This document shows positions 56,413-64,000 of a DNA stretch of 64,000 bases, piece after piece. The DNA is from CBDFGN01 sp965247065 (lineage in GTDB: Bacteria > Bacteroidota > Bacteroidia > Cytophagales > Cyclobacteriaceae), in NCBI GenBank assembly GCA_965247065.1, contig CBDFGN010000006.1:4774001-4838000 (forward strand). Reading direction: 5' to 3'. The notes under the pieces are model-generated. The model did not search any database. It was not told the origin of the DNA and saw only the letters and a program-made list of their open reading frames with translations. The translations under genes were made by a program, and so were the position numbers. The first letter of the stretch is position 1; every line of letters begins with the position of its first letter.

Positions 56413-56874
56413 CTACTTTCCACTTGACTTGCCGTCTATTCGCTTGAATACATTTGTCCAAGCGCCGCGAACACGGATTGTATCGCCAGTTGATAAGGTA
56501 AAACCCTCATCAAAGTCAACACTGTGAACAATGGCATTATTTGCCAAAATGTATATTTGAGCCTCACCATATTCCATAGAGTTCCAAACTTGGATCGGTT
56601 CTAATGCTTCCCGCGTCCACTTCTCAATAGCGCTTCGTCCCTTAACAATGGCTCCATCAATTGCCAAGACTACATCGTCTTCATCAGCAAAACTTTGCAT
56701 AATCCCTTCTGGATTAAGTTGAACAAACTGATCTGAAAATTCACGAAAACTTTGTTCGAGGGTGTTGATGATCTCAGATCGTTGTGAATCGGTTAACGAT
56801 TGCTCAGTGGCTGGCTTACAAGCAGCCAATAGAAAAATGCTACAAAAGAAGATATATCGTATATCTTTTGACAT
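56413..56874 (-). CDS. NTF2-like (DUF4440) lipoprotein
   Basis: 153 aa from ATG 56874, chosen because it starts a lipoprotein signal (MSKDIRYIFFCSIFLLAACK, lipobox LAAC); a start ten codons earlier is possible. The mature part is an NTF2-like cone fold (EGIMQSFADEDDVVLAIDGA; RGAWTNVFKRIDG). It ends soon after the last strand, slightly short for DUF4440. Ligand or reaction unknown. Confidence 0.7.
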   Translation of the reverse strand: MSKDIRYIFFCSIFLLAACKPATEQSLTDSQRSEIINTLEQSFREFSDQFVQLNPEGIMQSFADEDDVVLAIDGAIVKGRSAIEKWTREALEPIQVWNSMEYGEAQIYILANNAIVHSVDFDEGFTLSTGDTIRVRGAWTNVFKRIDGKSSGK

Positions 56875-57186
56875 GATACCACCTCTTTTTTGGTGAATTT
56901 TCATTAGTGTATAACATATATTCTACTGCCAATATCGGCCTTAGCAACAATATCGGGACATTACATGGCAAAAGCAATCTCTCCGAAATACGACTTCCAT
57001 AAATCGGTTCTAAGCCGCAAACTCGATCCAGGTCATATCCCAAGTCCCTTCTTTATTTCATTTTTCCTTTCTGTTGAGATAACAGGTTATTTTCTTTTCA
57101 CGGCGACTTTTTCTTTTTCACCGGCAAAAAAAAGAAATGGGCATTGCCCCCCTACTTTCGATGCCTAAACAGAGAATGCTTATCCG

Positions 57187-57262
57187 GGGGTGGTCAATAT
57201 CACCAGAATGGGTGGTCAGTATCATAATATTGGGTGGTCAGCTTGATCAGAATACGCAGAAA
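57187..57262 (+). repeat. Three GGGTGGTCAxTATCA-type repeats, IS21-like end remnant
   Basis: GGGTGGTCA occurs three times about 23-26 bp apart (57188, 57209, 57232), with CAGAAT/TAATAT between. Multiple short TGGTCA-type repeats are found at the ends of IS21-family elements as transposase-binding sites. No IS21 gene is present, so this is at most a solo end. Confidence 0.4.
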
Positions 57263-57410
57263 GCCGTTAACTTAAAAGACGGACTGGACCAACAGCCATC
57301 CTTCCCACTTTTGAGCACAGGATTATTCCTGGTTACATTTACATTATTCTTAATATCTTCTAGTCTAGCGGATTTGCAGATCACTTTCAAATCGCTCTGT
57401 GAGGCATATG

Positions 57411-57453
57411 CTGGGCTCGTCACCCAGACTATTCTTTTCCTCTTTTAACCGGG
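57411..57453 (+). repeat. 42-bp direct repeat, copy 1
   Basis: CTGGGCTCG(T/C)CACCCAG, a small hairpin, then ACTATTCTTTTC(C/A)TCTTTTAACCGG. Nearly identical to 57954-57995; the two flank a single gene in direct orientation. Confidence 0.7.
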
Positions 57454-57461
57454 GAATAGGA

Positions 57462-57878
57462 TTACAAAGACTTTACAACAGAATCCTTATCAGAACCGAC
57501 TACAACTGAGAAAATGATCCCTCTAATAAGGTGGCTGTTACGCCCAGCTCCTCTCAGAAGAATAAAGTACTTGCCAGGCTCCACCGAGTCGTCAACTTTG
57601 ATCTCCAAATGATAAACATCTGAGTGATTTGCATCGGCATTAATTCCTACTTCTATTTCACCTGATGTCTGGGCCTGGATACCTCCGAGCTTGGTTTTTC
57701 GATTTACCTTTGATCGAATAAGAAAAACGTCAGTATTCAAATTACCTCCGCTTGGCAATTCCAAATTGTAGGAAGGCATTCTTAAAACAGCTCCCTTTTT
57801 GGGCTGGGTTATTTCCTGTGCACTAGTCGTCAGGACAGCAAACAACATCAATGAAACAAAAAATGATAAAGTCCTCAT
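57462..57878 (-). CDS. Small secreted protein between direct repeats
   Basis: 138 aa with signal peptide MRTLSFFVSLMLFAVLTTSA. The mature part is a beta-type domain (MPSYNLELPSGGNLNTDVFL; VDDSVEPGKYFILLRGAG), reminiscent of small immunoglobulin-like adhesive or structural domains, but not assigned. Flanked within 10 bp and 80 bp by two nearly identical 42-bp repeats. Confidence 0.65.
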   Translation of the reverse strand: MRTLSFFVSLMLFAVLTTSAQEITQPKKGAVLRMPSYNLELPSGGNLNTDVFLIRSKVNRKTKLGGIQAQTSGEIEVGINADANHSDVYHLEIKVDDSVEPGKYFILLRGAGRNSHLIRGIIFSVVVGSDKDSVVKSL

Positions 57879-57953
57879 GATTTCGGTTTTGGTTAGATAA
57901 TGAATTACTATGATTTAATCTTTTGATTCCAAAATTATAATCTATCAAGGCTT

Positions 57954-57995
57954 CTGGGCTCGCCACCCAGACTATTCTTTTCATCTTTTAACCGG
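57954..57995 (+). repeat. 42-bp direct repeat, copy 2
   Basis: See copy 1 at 57411: two mismatches over 42 bp, same orientation, 543 bp apart. Confidence 0.7.
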
Positions 57996-58026
57996 TATGC
58001 GTTCGCGCGATGTTAACAACAATTGA

Positions 58027-58455
58027 CTACCCCGAAGCGACAAGCACCCCGAGGTTCATGACTACCCGCTCGGAGATGAGTTTGTCGGTCTTGTCGAAGT
58101 GATAAAAGGCGACGTACGGCAGTTCGACGTTGCGGCCCGTGGCTTCAATGCCTTGGAATTCACCGACATGTTTGCCACAGAGGCGTCCCTCGACGATGAT
58201 TTCGTTGTCTGTGAAATGTTCGCCGTCAATATAGTGGTGAATGTCTTCAAAAGCCCCGTCCGTGCCGGAATATCCCATAAGTCTGTGCGCGGCAAGAATG
58301 CTTTGCGGGTCCGTGAACGGGATTCGGTTGTAAAGCATCTCAGCGTCGGGTGAGAAGGTCGCCATAATACCATTCATGTCGTGGCCGTTCTCAACGTCAT
58401 AGTGGGATTTAAGCAGGGCTCTGCGTCGGGCCCTCTCGCTATGGGTAATAGACAT
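58027..58455 (-). CDS. SnoaL-like / NTF2-fold protein
   Basis: 142 aa, soluble: KSHYDVENGHDMNGIMATFS, EDIHHYIDGEHFTDNEIIVE, GRNVELPYVAFYHFDKTDKL. This is the ester-cyclase-like (SnoaL) branch of the NTF2 superfamily, often enzymes or small-molecule binders in catabolism. It starts three bases after the CopZ-like gene ends, so both are probably on one mRNA, although a link with copper is not obvious. Confidence 0.75.
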   Translation of the reverse strand: MSITHSERARRRALLKSHYDVENGHDMNGIMATFSPDAEMLYNRIPFTDPQSILAAHRLMGYSGTDGAFEDIHHYIDGEHFTDNEIIVEGRLCGKHVGEFQGIEATGRNVELPYVAFYHFDKTDKLISERVVMNLGVLVASG

Positions 58456-58458
58456 GGG

Positions 58459-58692
58459 TCATCCTCCTAGTTGTGATCTCAAAATGGAATATCTGCCGGA
58501 ATATTTGCTGTCTTGATCCAAGGATATTTGTAACTCTGCTATCGGGATGCGTTCGTTCATGTTGATTACCGCTTCGTTTTGTTTGAGCGATATATCAACC
58601 AGAGTAACATCCGGATGCTGTTCTAACTGGTCTTTAACATGGCCTGCACATCCTGTGCATTGCATGCCGGTAATTGAATATGTGCGTATCAT
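58459..58692 (-). CDS. copZ: Heavy-metal-associated (CopZ-like) chaperone
   Basis: 77 aa ferredoxin-fold HMA protein with the copper-binding motif GMQCTGCAGHV near the N-terminus (M-x-C-x2-C). It carries copper to a P-type ATPase in the cytoplasm. Downstream of copA and the HMA-AraC gene in the same direction, followed by the SnoaL-like gene. Confidence 0.85.
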   Translation of the reverse strand: MIRTYSITGMQCTGCAGHVKDQLEQHPDVTLVDISLKQNEAVINMNERIPIAELQISLDQDSKYSGRYSILRSQLGG

Positions 58693-58789
58693 TATTTATT
58701 AGTTTAGGTTTATAATAACACAAAGTTGCATCTATTTATCCCAGCGAATGTTACGGAATTATTGAAATAAGGTATAAGATTTTTGGGTG

Positions 58790-59363
58790 CTAGACTTTGT
58801 CGATTTGATTTCGCAGTGCTTCTAACATCGTACGAAATTGCGAAGGTCTAAACCCGGTGATTTGCTTGAACTGGTTAGAGAGGTATTGGGGACTGCTGTA
58901 ATTCAACTCAAATGCAATCTGGTTGATCGTCATCTCTCCATAGTTGAGAAGTTCTTTAACTTTCTCTACTTTTTGTTGAATGATAAACTTTTCTATTGTT
59001 CTTCTTTCAATTGTAGAGAAAAGGTTACTTATATAGGAGTAATCACGCCCAATTTCCTTCGCTAATATCTGGGAGAAGTTCTCTTGTGGTGGGTTGCTAT
59101 TCTTATTGTAAATACACCAGGTTTATTATGATGCTCTTGATGTCATTGATCATTCTGTTATGGCTGTCTTCAAGGAGTTCAAATCCCTCTTTGGTCAAAC
59201 TGAGTTCGAGTTCATTTTTGTTAATCTGATGAGGTCCGATTAGTTCAACTTTTCCAAGTTCTATGCTTTTAATGTCGCACCCCAGTTTTTGTAATTCCTC
59301 CCGAACCACCTTAACGCAGCGGTCGCACACCATATTCTTTATGTAGAGTTTGTCTATTTTCAT
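58790..59363 (-). pseudogene. HMA-AraC copper regulator 1, frameshifted
   Basis: From ATG 59363: an HMA-like N-terminal domain with LYIKNMVCDRCVKVVREELQ (C-x2-C copper-binding loop), which stops at 59103. Dropping one T near 59118 continues as NKNSNPPQENFSQILAKEIG into an AraC-type helix-turn-helix domain (MTINQIAFELNYSSPQYLSN, QFKQITGFRPSQFR) ending at 58790, about 190 aa in total. This fusion type is a copper-sensing regulator known from Bacteroidota. It starts 26 bp after copA ends. Confidence 0.8.
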
Positions 59364-59389
59364 TTTGTATGGTTATAATTTTTTGCCAT

Positions 59390-61732
59390 TCAGTCGATAA
59401 TTCGCAGCCGAAGGGCATTTCCGATAACGGACAACGAGCTGAAGCTCATGGCCGCCGCCGCAATCATGGGACTTAACACCAACCCGAAAACGGGGAAAAG
59501 TATACCTGCTGCCAGTGGAACCCCAAGGATATTATAGACAAATGCAAAAAATAGGTTCTGCCTTATGTTTCCCATCACATCTTTGCTGAGTCGGCGAGCA
59601 TTGGCAATCCCACCCAAATTTCCCTTTACCAAAGTAATCTCGGCACTTTGCATGGCCACATCCGTCCCTGTGCCCATAGCGATGCCAATGTCTGCCTGGG
59701 CCAACGCTGGAGCATCGTTGATCCCATCCCCGGCCATCGCCACTTTCTTACCCCGATTCTGCAACTGTTTTATCTTTCTAAATTTATCTTCCGGAAGGCA
59801 TTCCGCTTCGAAACCATCCAGATTCAGTTCTTGTGCCACAGCTCGAGCGGTATTTTCATTGTCTCCTGTCAGCATAATCAGTTCCAGGCCAAGCTCGCGC
59901 AACTTTGCAATGGCTGGCTTTGAAGTGTCTTTGACAGCATCAGCAACACTGACCACTCCAGCCACTACCTTATCGATAACCACGAACATTACGGTTTCTC
60001 CCTTTCCCTGCATTTCTTCAATTGTTTTGAGGTGCTCCCCTTCAACCGAAATGGCCATATCCTCCAGCAACTTCTTATTACCTACTGCTACATTCTTGCC
60101 ATTGACAAATCCCTTCACACCCCGTCCGGTAATGGATTCGAATTTATCCACCGGAAGCGAATCAAGGGAAATAGCTTTTGCCCCGGAGACAATGGCTTCA
60201 GCCAAGGGGTGCTCGCTTTGAGAATCAATCGATGCAGCATACTGCAACACCTTTTTCTTGGAATGATCCCCAAAGGCAACGGCAGAGGTGAAGGAAGGCT
60301 TTCCCTCGGTGATGGTACCTGTCTTGTCGATCACTAAAGTATCCACTTTCTCCATCTCTTGAAGCGCCCTGGCATCTTTTACCAAGACACCCAACTTGGC
60401 GCCCCGTCCCACACCCACCATGATAGACATCGGCGTAGCCAGTCCTAATGCGCAGGGGCAGGCAATGATGAGGACCGCCACTGCATTGACAAAAGCATAT
60501 ACCAAAGAGGGTTCAGGACCGAACAAAAACCAGGCGAAAAAGGTAAGAATTGCAACCAATACCACAATTGGGACAAAGTATCGGGAAACAGTATCTGCCA
60601 GATTTTGGATGGGCGCCCTAGACCGGCTTGCTTGGTTTACCATCTCTATTATCTGTGCCAACAGGGTATCAGCACCTACTTTTTCAGCTCTCATTTCAAA
60701 TGACTCGGTACTGTTGATGGTCCCTCCTACCAGGTTGTCATCAACATCTTTTTCAACAGGTATGGGCTCACCCGTTATCATGGATTCATCCACATTACTA
60801 TGGCCTTTAGTAACCACACCATCTACTGGAATCTTCTCCCCAGGCTTAATTCTGATTATATCCCCAATCTGAACCTGTTCCAGAGGTAGTTGATGTTCTT
60901 CCCCGTTTTTAATGACAGTAGCTGTGGGAGGCACTAAATTCATAAGCTCTTTTATAGCTGAGCTGGTCTTGCTATGTGCCCGAAGCTCCAATACCTGGCC
61001 TAGCAGAACAAGTGTTAGGATCACTGTGGCCGCTTCAAAATACAGATGTACATAGCCATCGGCTTTAAATTGATCTGGGAAAAGGCCAGGGAATAATAGC
61101 CCCAGAAAACTGAATACATAGGCAGCACCTACACCCAGGGATATCAATGTCCACATGTTGGGCGACTTTCTGATGATCGATGCATAACCTCTTTTGAAAA
61201 AGTCGGGGGTGGAATACAAAACCACCGGCAAGGACAGAAACAACTGGATCCATCCCAGCATTTTTGAGCTGGCAAGTTTGCTGATGGGAAGGCCTAACAC
61301 CTCACCCATGGCGACGATGAAAACCGGGACAGTAAAAATCACTGCTACCCTGAATCGTTTCAACATCCTCTTGTAGGCCTCATCCTCTTGATCCGGCGGC
61401 TGGGGTGTTTTTGGCATCAGGTCCATGCCGCAGATAGGACAGGATCCGGGCTCTTGCCGAATGATTTCAGGATGCATGGGACAGGTATATTCAACCTCAC
61501 TTACAGCATTGCTCTTTTCTTTTGCCAGGTGCATGCCGCAAACTGGGCAATTGCCGGGTTCAGCATATTTCTTGTCCCCTTCGCAAAGCATGGGACAGTA
61601 ATAAAAGTCTCTGACGGGGTGATCCATCGGGCTATCCGAAGAGTGATGATGATGTTCCTGAGCCAGATCTCCAACTGGGATGGGGTCAGCATTTGCCTGA
61701 TTCAATACCATGTTTTCATCGTGCGATTTCAT
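59390..61732 (-). CDS. copA: Copper-exporting P1B-type ATPase
   Basis: 780 aa. N-terminal His-rich tract (EHHHHS), then two heavy-metal-binding (HMBD/YHS-like) modules, FYYCPMLCEGDKKYAEPGNC and YTCPMHPEIIRQEPGSCP, instead of classical HMA domains. The membrane Cys-Pro-Cys motif IIACPCALGLATPMS, phosphorylation site DKTGTITEG, SEHPLAEAI (HP motif) and GDGINDAPAL are all intact. This composition is typical of CopA/CopB-type Cu+ exporters. Flanked by two HMA-AraC regulators and followed by a CopZ-like gene. Confidence 0.95.
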   Translation of the reverse strand: MKSHDENMVLNQANADPIPVGDLAQEHHHHSSDSPMDHPVRDFYYCPMLCEGDKKYAEPGNCPVCGMHLAKEKSNAVSEVEYTCPMHPEIIRQEPGSCPICGMDLMPKTPQPPDQEDEAYKRMLKRFRVAVIFTVPVFIVAMGEVLGLPISKLASSKMLGWIQLFLSLPVVLYSTPDFFKRGYASIIRKSPNMWTLISLGVGAAYVFSFLGLLFPGLFPDQFKADGYVHLYFEAATVILTLVLLGQVLELRAHSKTSSAIKELMNLVPPTATVIKNGEEHQLPLEQVQIGDIIRIKPGEKIPVDGVVTKGHSNVDESMITGEPIPVEKDVDDNLVGGTINSTESFEMRAEKVGADTLLAQIIEMVNQASRSRAPIQNLADTVSRYFVPIVVLVAILTFFAWFLFGPEPSLVYAFVNAVAVLIIACPCALGLATPMSIMVGVGRGAKLGVLVKDARALQEMEKVDTLVIDKTGTITEGKPSFTSAVAFGDHSKKKVLQYAASIDSQSEHPLAEAIVSGAKAISLDSLPVDKFESITGRGVKGFVNGKNVAVGNKKLLEDMAISVEGEHLKTIEEMQGKGETVMFVVIDKVVAGVVSVADAVKDTSKPAIAKLRELGLELIMLTGDNENTARAVAQELNLDGFEAECLPEDKFRKIKQLQNRGKKVAMAGDGINDAPALAQADIGIAMGTGTDVAMQSAEITLVKGNLGGIANARRLSKDVMGNIRQNLFFAFVYNILGVPLAAGILFPVFGLVLSPMIAAAAMSFSSLSVIGNALRLRIID

Positions 61733-61882
61733 ATTTGTATTAATTCATATCTTCACTTTAGTATCCTTTTCCAGCTAAAAGGAAAATCGCTTTTACTTTT
61801 ATCCCCTGATAGCCTTTTCAAAATTGGCGTGAGTTGTTCGCAAAACCGTTACATAATTCCGGGAAGGATTTGTAAGTTTTTG
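61733..61882. other. Promoter region of copA operon
   Basis: 150 bp between the copper ATPase gene and the upstream regulator. An AraC-type binding site is expected here; no clear box was identified. Confidence 0.35.
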
Positions 61883-62300
61883 CTAAATGTTGTTTAAGGG
61901 ATTTCGCTGAGGATTTTTGAGATTCTTAAATTCAGTCGGGCTCATGCCTGTAACTTTCTTAAACTGGTTGGAAAGATGAGCTACACTACTGTAGCCCAGT
62001 TGGAAGGATATTTCAGAAAGGGTGAGTTCATCGTAATAAAGAAGTTCTTTTATTCTTTCAATTTTTTGTGCGATGATAAATTTCTCAATGGTAATACCCG
62101 TTACTGAAGAAAAAAGATTGCTTAAATGGTTACGATCATGATGAACATTTTCCGCGATATATACTGAATACTTCGTTTTGGGAGGACTGTCCGAATAATG
62201 GATCATTTCGATAATCAACGTTTTGACCCTTTCAATTAACGCCGCGTTTTTGTCTTCAAGGAGCTCAAATCCTTGTGCCTCCAGCACTTTTGATAATTTA
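61883..62300 (-). pseudogene. HMA-AraC copper regulator 2, C-terminal part (split by IS982)
   Basis: AraC-type DNA-binding domain (LTLSEISFQLGYSSVAHLSN, QFKKVTGMSPTEFK) preceded by a linker that reads FELLEDKNAALIERVKTLII. Removing IS982 copy 2 and one TAATTTA repeat joins it in frame with 63339-63490: GDDQKDKL-SKVLEAQGFE. The pair encodes a complete HMA-AraC protein of about 190 aa. Located upstream of copA. As it stands it makes no HMA sensor fusion. Confidence 0.85.
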
Positions 62301-63331
62301 ACGTGAGTTCGATATAAAATAGAGTAGTTTATTGATAGAAAAAAGGCAGAAAATTAGTATATTAAGTCATTGACAATCAACAAAATAACTAATATTTCTA
62401 CCTATGTTAACTGCTACTAAAATTACTGAAATTTTTTGTTCCATTGACGATTTTTGTCTGGATTTTGTCCCAAAATTGGAAAAAAGATTGCTGGGAAGTA
62501 AAAAGCGCAACAAACCTGGTAAGCTTTCTTTATCCGAAGTAATGACTATACAGGTCTTGTTCCAGATCTCAGGATATCGAAATTTCAAGACCTTTTACAA
62601 CACATACGTTTGTGGCCACTTGCGCTCCTTCTTTCCTGATGTGGTAAGCTATAACCGAATGGTAGAACTTTGTAGTGGAAGTCTTCTGCCAATGGCTATT
62701 TATCTGAAAACACAAGGGACTGGACAGTGTACAGGTATAAGTTTTATAGACAGCACTCCGTTAAGGGTCTGTCATAACAGACGGATCCATAACCATAAAG
62801 TATTTGAAGGGTTAGCTAAAAGAGGCCATTGTTCCATCGGATGGTTCTACGGGTTTAAGCTCCATCTTATCACTGCTGATACGGGTGAAATCATCGATTT
62901 TATGCTCACACCGGGCAATGTGGATGACAGAAAGCCTCTTAAAATTGAACGGTTTATTAAGAAATTATTCGGAAAGCTCTTTGGTGATAAAGGCTACATC
63001 AGTAAGGAACTTTTTAAAAATCTGTTCTTCCGCGGAGTCCATCTGATAACCAAACTCAAACGCAATATGAAGTCCTCATCCTTAACCCCCATCATGGATG
63101 CTATAATGCTCCGTAAAAGGGCTATTTGTGAGACTATCATTGATCAACTTAAAAACATCTTCCAGATTGAACACTCCAGGCACAGGAGCCCAACTAATTT
63201 CCTTACCAACCTTTTCTCGGCTTTAATCGCTTACAACTTTTGCGAAAAAAAGCCCTCAATCAAATTGAACTACCAGGACACCGGTCAACTCTTTCTCGCT
63301 CTTTAATCATTCCTTATTGTCGAACTCACGT
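62301..63331 (+). mobile_element. IS982-family element, copy 2 (1,031 bp)
   Basis: Same length and ends as copy 1 (ACGTGAGTTCGA). Exactly flanked by a 7-bp target duplication TAATTTA (62294-62300 and 63332-63338). The insertion is inside the HMA-AraC regulator 2 gene. Confidence 0.92.
62404..63306 (+). CDS. IS982-family transposase, copy 2
   Basis: 300 aa, identical to the copy-1 product. All three catalytic acidic residues are present. An intact frame in a copy with perfect target repeats suggests a recent insertion. Confidence 0.9.
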   Translation: MLTATKITEIFCSIDDFCLDFVPKLEKRLLGSKKRNKPGKLSLSEVMTIQVLFQISGYRNFKTFYNTYVCGHLRSFFPDVVSYNRMVELCSGSLLPMAIYLKTQGTGQCTGISFIDSTPLRVCHNRRIHNHKVFEGLAKRGHCSIGWFYGFKLHLITADTGEIIDFMLTPGNVDDRKPLKIERFIKKLFGKLFGDKGYISKELFKNLFFRGVHLITKLKRNMKSSSLTPIMDAIMLRKRAICETIIDQLKNIFQIEHSRHRSPTNFLTNLFSALIAYNFCEKKPSIKLNYQDTGQLFLAL

Positions 63332-63490
63332 TAATTTATCTTTTTGGTCATCCCCAATAGGCCTTTCAAGCTTCACTTCTCCCAATCGGACATTTTTGAA
63401 GGGGATGGATAGGTCATGAAAGTCTTTTTCAACCGTCATTATGCATCGGTTGCAAACCATGTTTTTGATGTATAAGATGTTTTTAGTCAA
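63332..63490 (-). pseudogene. HMA-AraC copper regulator 2, N-terminal part
   Basis: Starts at TTG 63490 (LTKNILYIKNMVCNRCIM), aligned with the start of regulator 1. Contains the C-x2-C loop and continues to PIGDDQKDKL at the IS982 border. It overlaps the end of the truncated cyclase gene by a few bases. Confidence 0.8.
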
Positions 63491-63983
63491 GCCTAATAAT
63501 GAGACCGGAGGGACCCAAAATAAACAATGGACGGTTCCTGACATAATTTAGCAATACGCCGGGGCCAAGTAGCTTATTGAGTTGAATAAAGAAGATCGTG
63601 ATCGAAAAAAAGAGTGCAGTAATACCGATTTTCTGATAAGTTTCAGATCCGTAGATAGCCTCGTTTATAAAGTCCTCCAAGGTTTTGCTCTCGGCCAACC
63701 AACCCACGAACAATGAAAAGCTTAGGAATACCAGGGTGATGATGCCCAAATCAGTAGCCGTTTTAGTTATTACTGTCCTGGAGAATGAATGGGTTTTCAT
63801 CCTTTTAGGAAAAACGAATTCTTCGAAGAAAGCTAATGGGATTCCTAGGGTAAAACCAATAGTAGCGCCAAGGAATGAGATATAACCATCAGAAAGCAGC
63901 TGATAGCAAACACTAACCAGCGTGGTATATGCTATTATAACCGCTGAGGATTTCAATTTGTGAAAGAGAATAGGATTAATCAT
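63483..63983 (-). pseudogene. Class III adenylate cyclase, N-terminal membrane part only
   Basis: 166 codons. Five or six transmembrane helices with the typical pre-catalytic segment QLNKLLGPGVLLNYV. Homologues continue with EERIFMFLDxxxST and the cyclase domain, but here the frame changes to RNRPLFILGPSG and stops, so the catalytic part is absent. The break coincides with the start of the HMA-AraC gene, indicating that a deletion or insertion joined two loci here. No activity expected. Confidence 0.7.
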
Positions 63984-64000
63984 GTTAGTTGATTTAGAAA

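Noticed and set aside
57137..57448. Plus-strand 103-codon frame
   Set aside because: It runs through the GGGTGGTCA repeats and a terminator-like repeat and has no ribosome binding site; unlikely to be coding.
59565..60872. Long plus-strand frames opposite the copper ATPase
   Set aside because: Antisense shadows of copA, Ser/Thr/Pro-rich with no conserved motif.

Overview
Most likely a Bacteroidota chromosome segment (Cytophagia/Saprospiria-like; species not determinable). Grounds: TAnnTTTG promoter boxes, HMA-AraC copper regulators, an SH3-endonuclease I protein, IS982/IS630/IS91/IS110 elements of Bacteroidota type, and a HugZ-like protein with a DUF2470-type tail. No rRNA or tRNA gene was seen. 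It is a gene-poor accessory region dense in mobile DNA, truncated genes and one-base frameshifts.

Layout. 1-1.6 kb: 5' part of a large minus-strand beta-rich protein leaving the left edge. 2-6.2 kb: IS3 scar, TPR scrap, then an operon of a site-2-protease/TPR fusion and an RDD membrane protein. 6.4-9.6 kb: a cassette-like gene with a 63-bp attC-like site, a putative tyrosinase helper plus tyrosinase, and a secreted protein. 9.8-11.3 kb: sugar-lactone/aldonolactone oxidase-like flavoenzyme. 11.8-28.1 kb: the main unrecognised block, a co-directional operon of about 16 kb with six genes: a 215-aa protein, a protein of about 807 aa split by IS110, a giant protein of about 2,499 aa, a 789-aa protein with a peptidoglycan-binding-like domain, a CHAT caspase-like protease and a protein of about 521 aa with a serine beta-lactamase-like SxxK core. 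The first four carry no obvious signal peptide.

28.8-30.8 kb: endonuclease I (split by an amber codon) and small genes. 31.2-38.5 kb: a minus-strand gene-cassette array resembling an integron without an integrase. Three short genes are each preceded and followed by attC-like palindromes. Two of these palindromes are occupied by antisense copies of one group II intron (one with a frameshifted reverse transcriptase, one ORF-less), and an IS91-like element with a tyrosine recombinase is inserted in the array. 38.7-44.4 kb: resolvase scrap, secreted propeller protein, IS630, a broken pair of genes, IS982 copy 1.

44.9-50.3 kb: response regulator, a matrix-metalloprotease homologue with a cysteine switch and a tyrosinase lipoprotein, bracketed by two degraded paralogues of one unknown family; then an NAD(P)-binding protein. 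50.3-58.5 kb: small genes (DUF2958, paired YnfA, M28 peptidase, ParB-like, HugZ-like, NTF2-like) separated by dispersed short repeats. 58.5-64 kb: copper island with a CopZ-like chaperone, a CopA-type ATPase and two HMA-AraC regulators (one frameshifted, one split by IS982 copy 2 with a 7-bp target duplication), ending at a decapitated adenylate cyclase gene.

Connections. Copper export and sensing share the window with two copper-dependent tyrosinases, which suggests but does not prove a copper-enzyme niche. At least ten single-base frameshifts, mostly in short homopolymers, affect otherwise well-preserved genes; they are either consensus errors or recent decay. This decides how many of the 'broken' genes are really broken.
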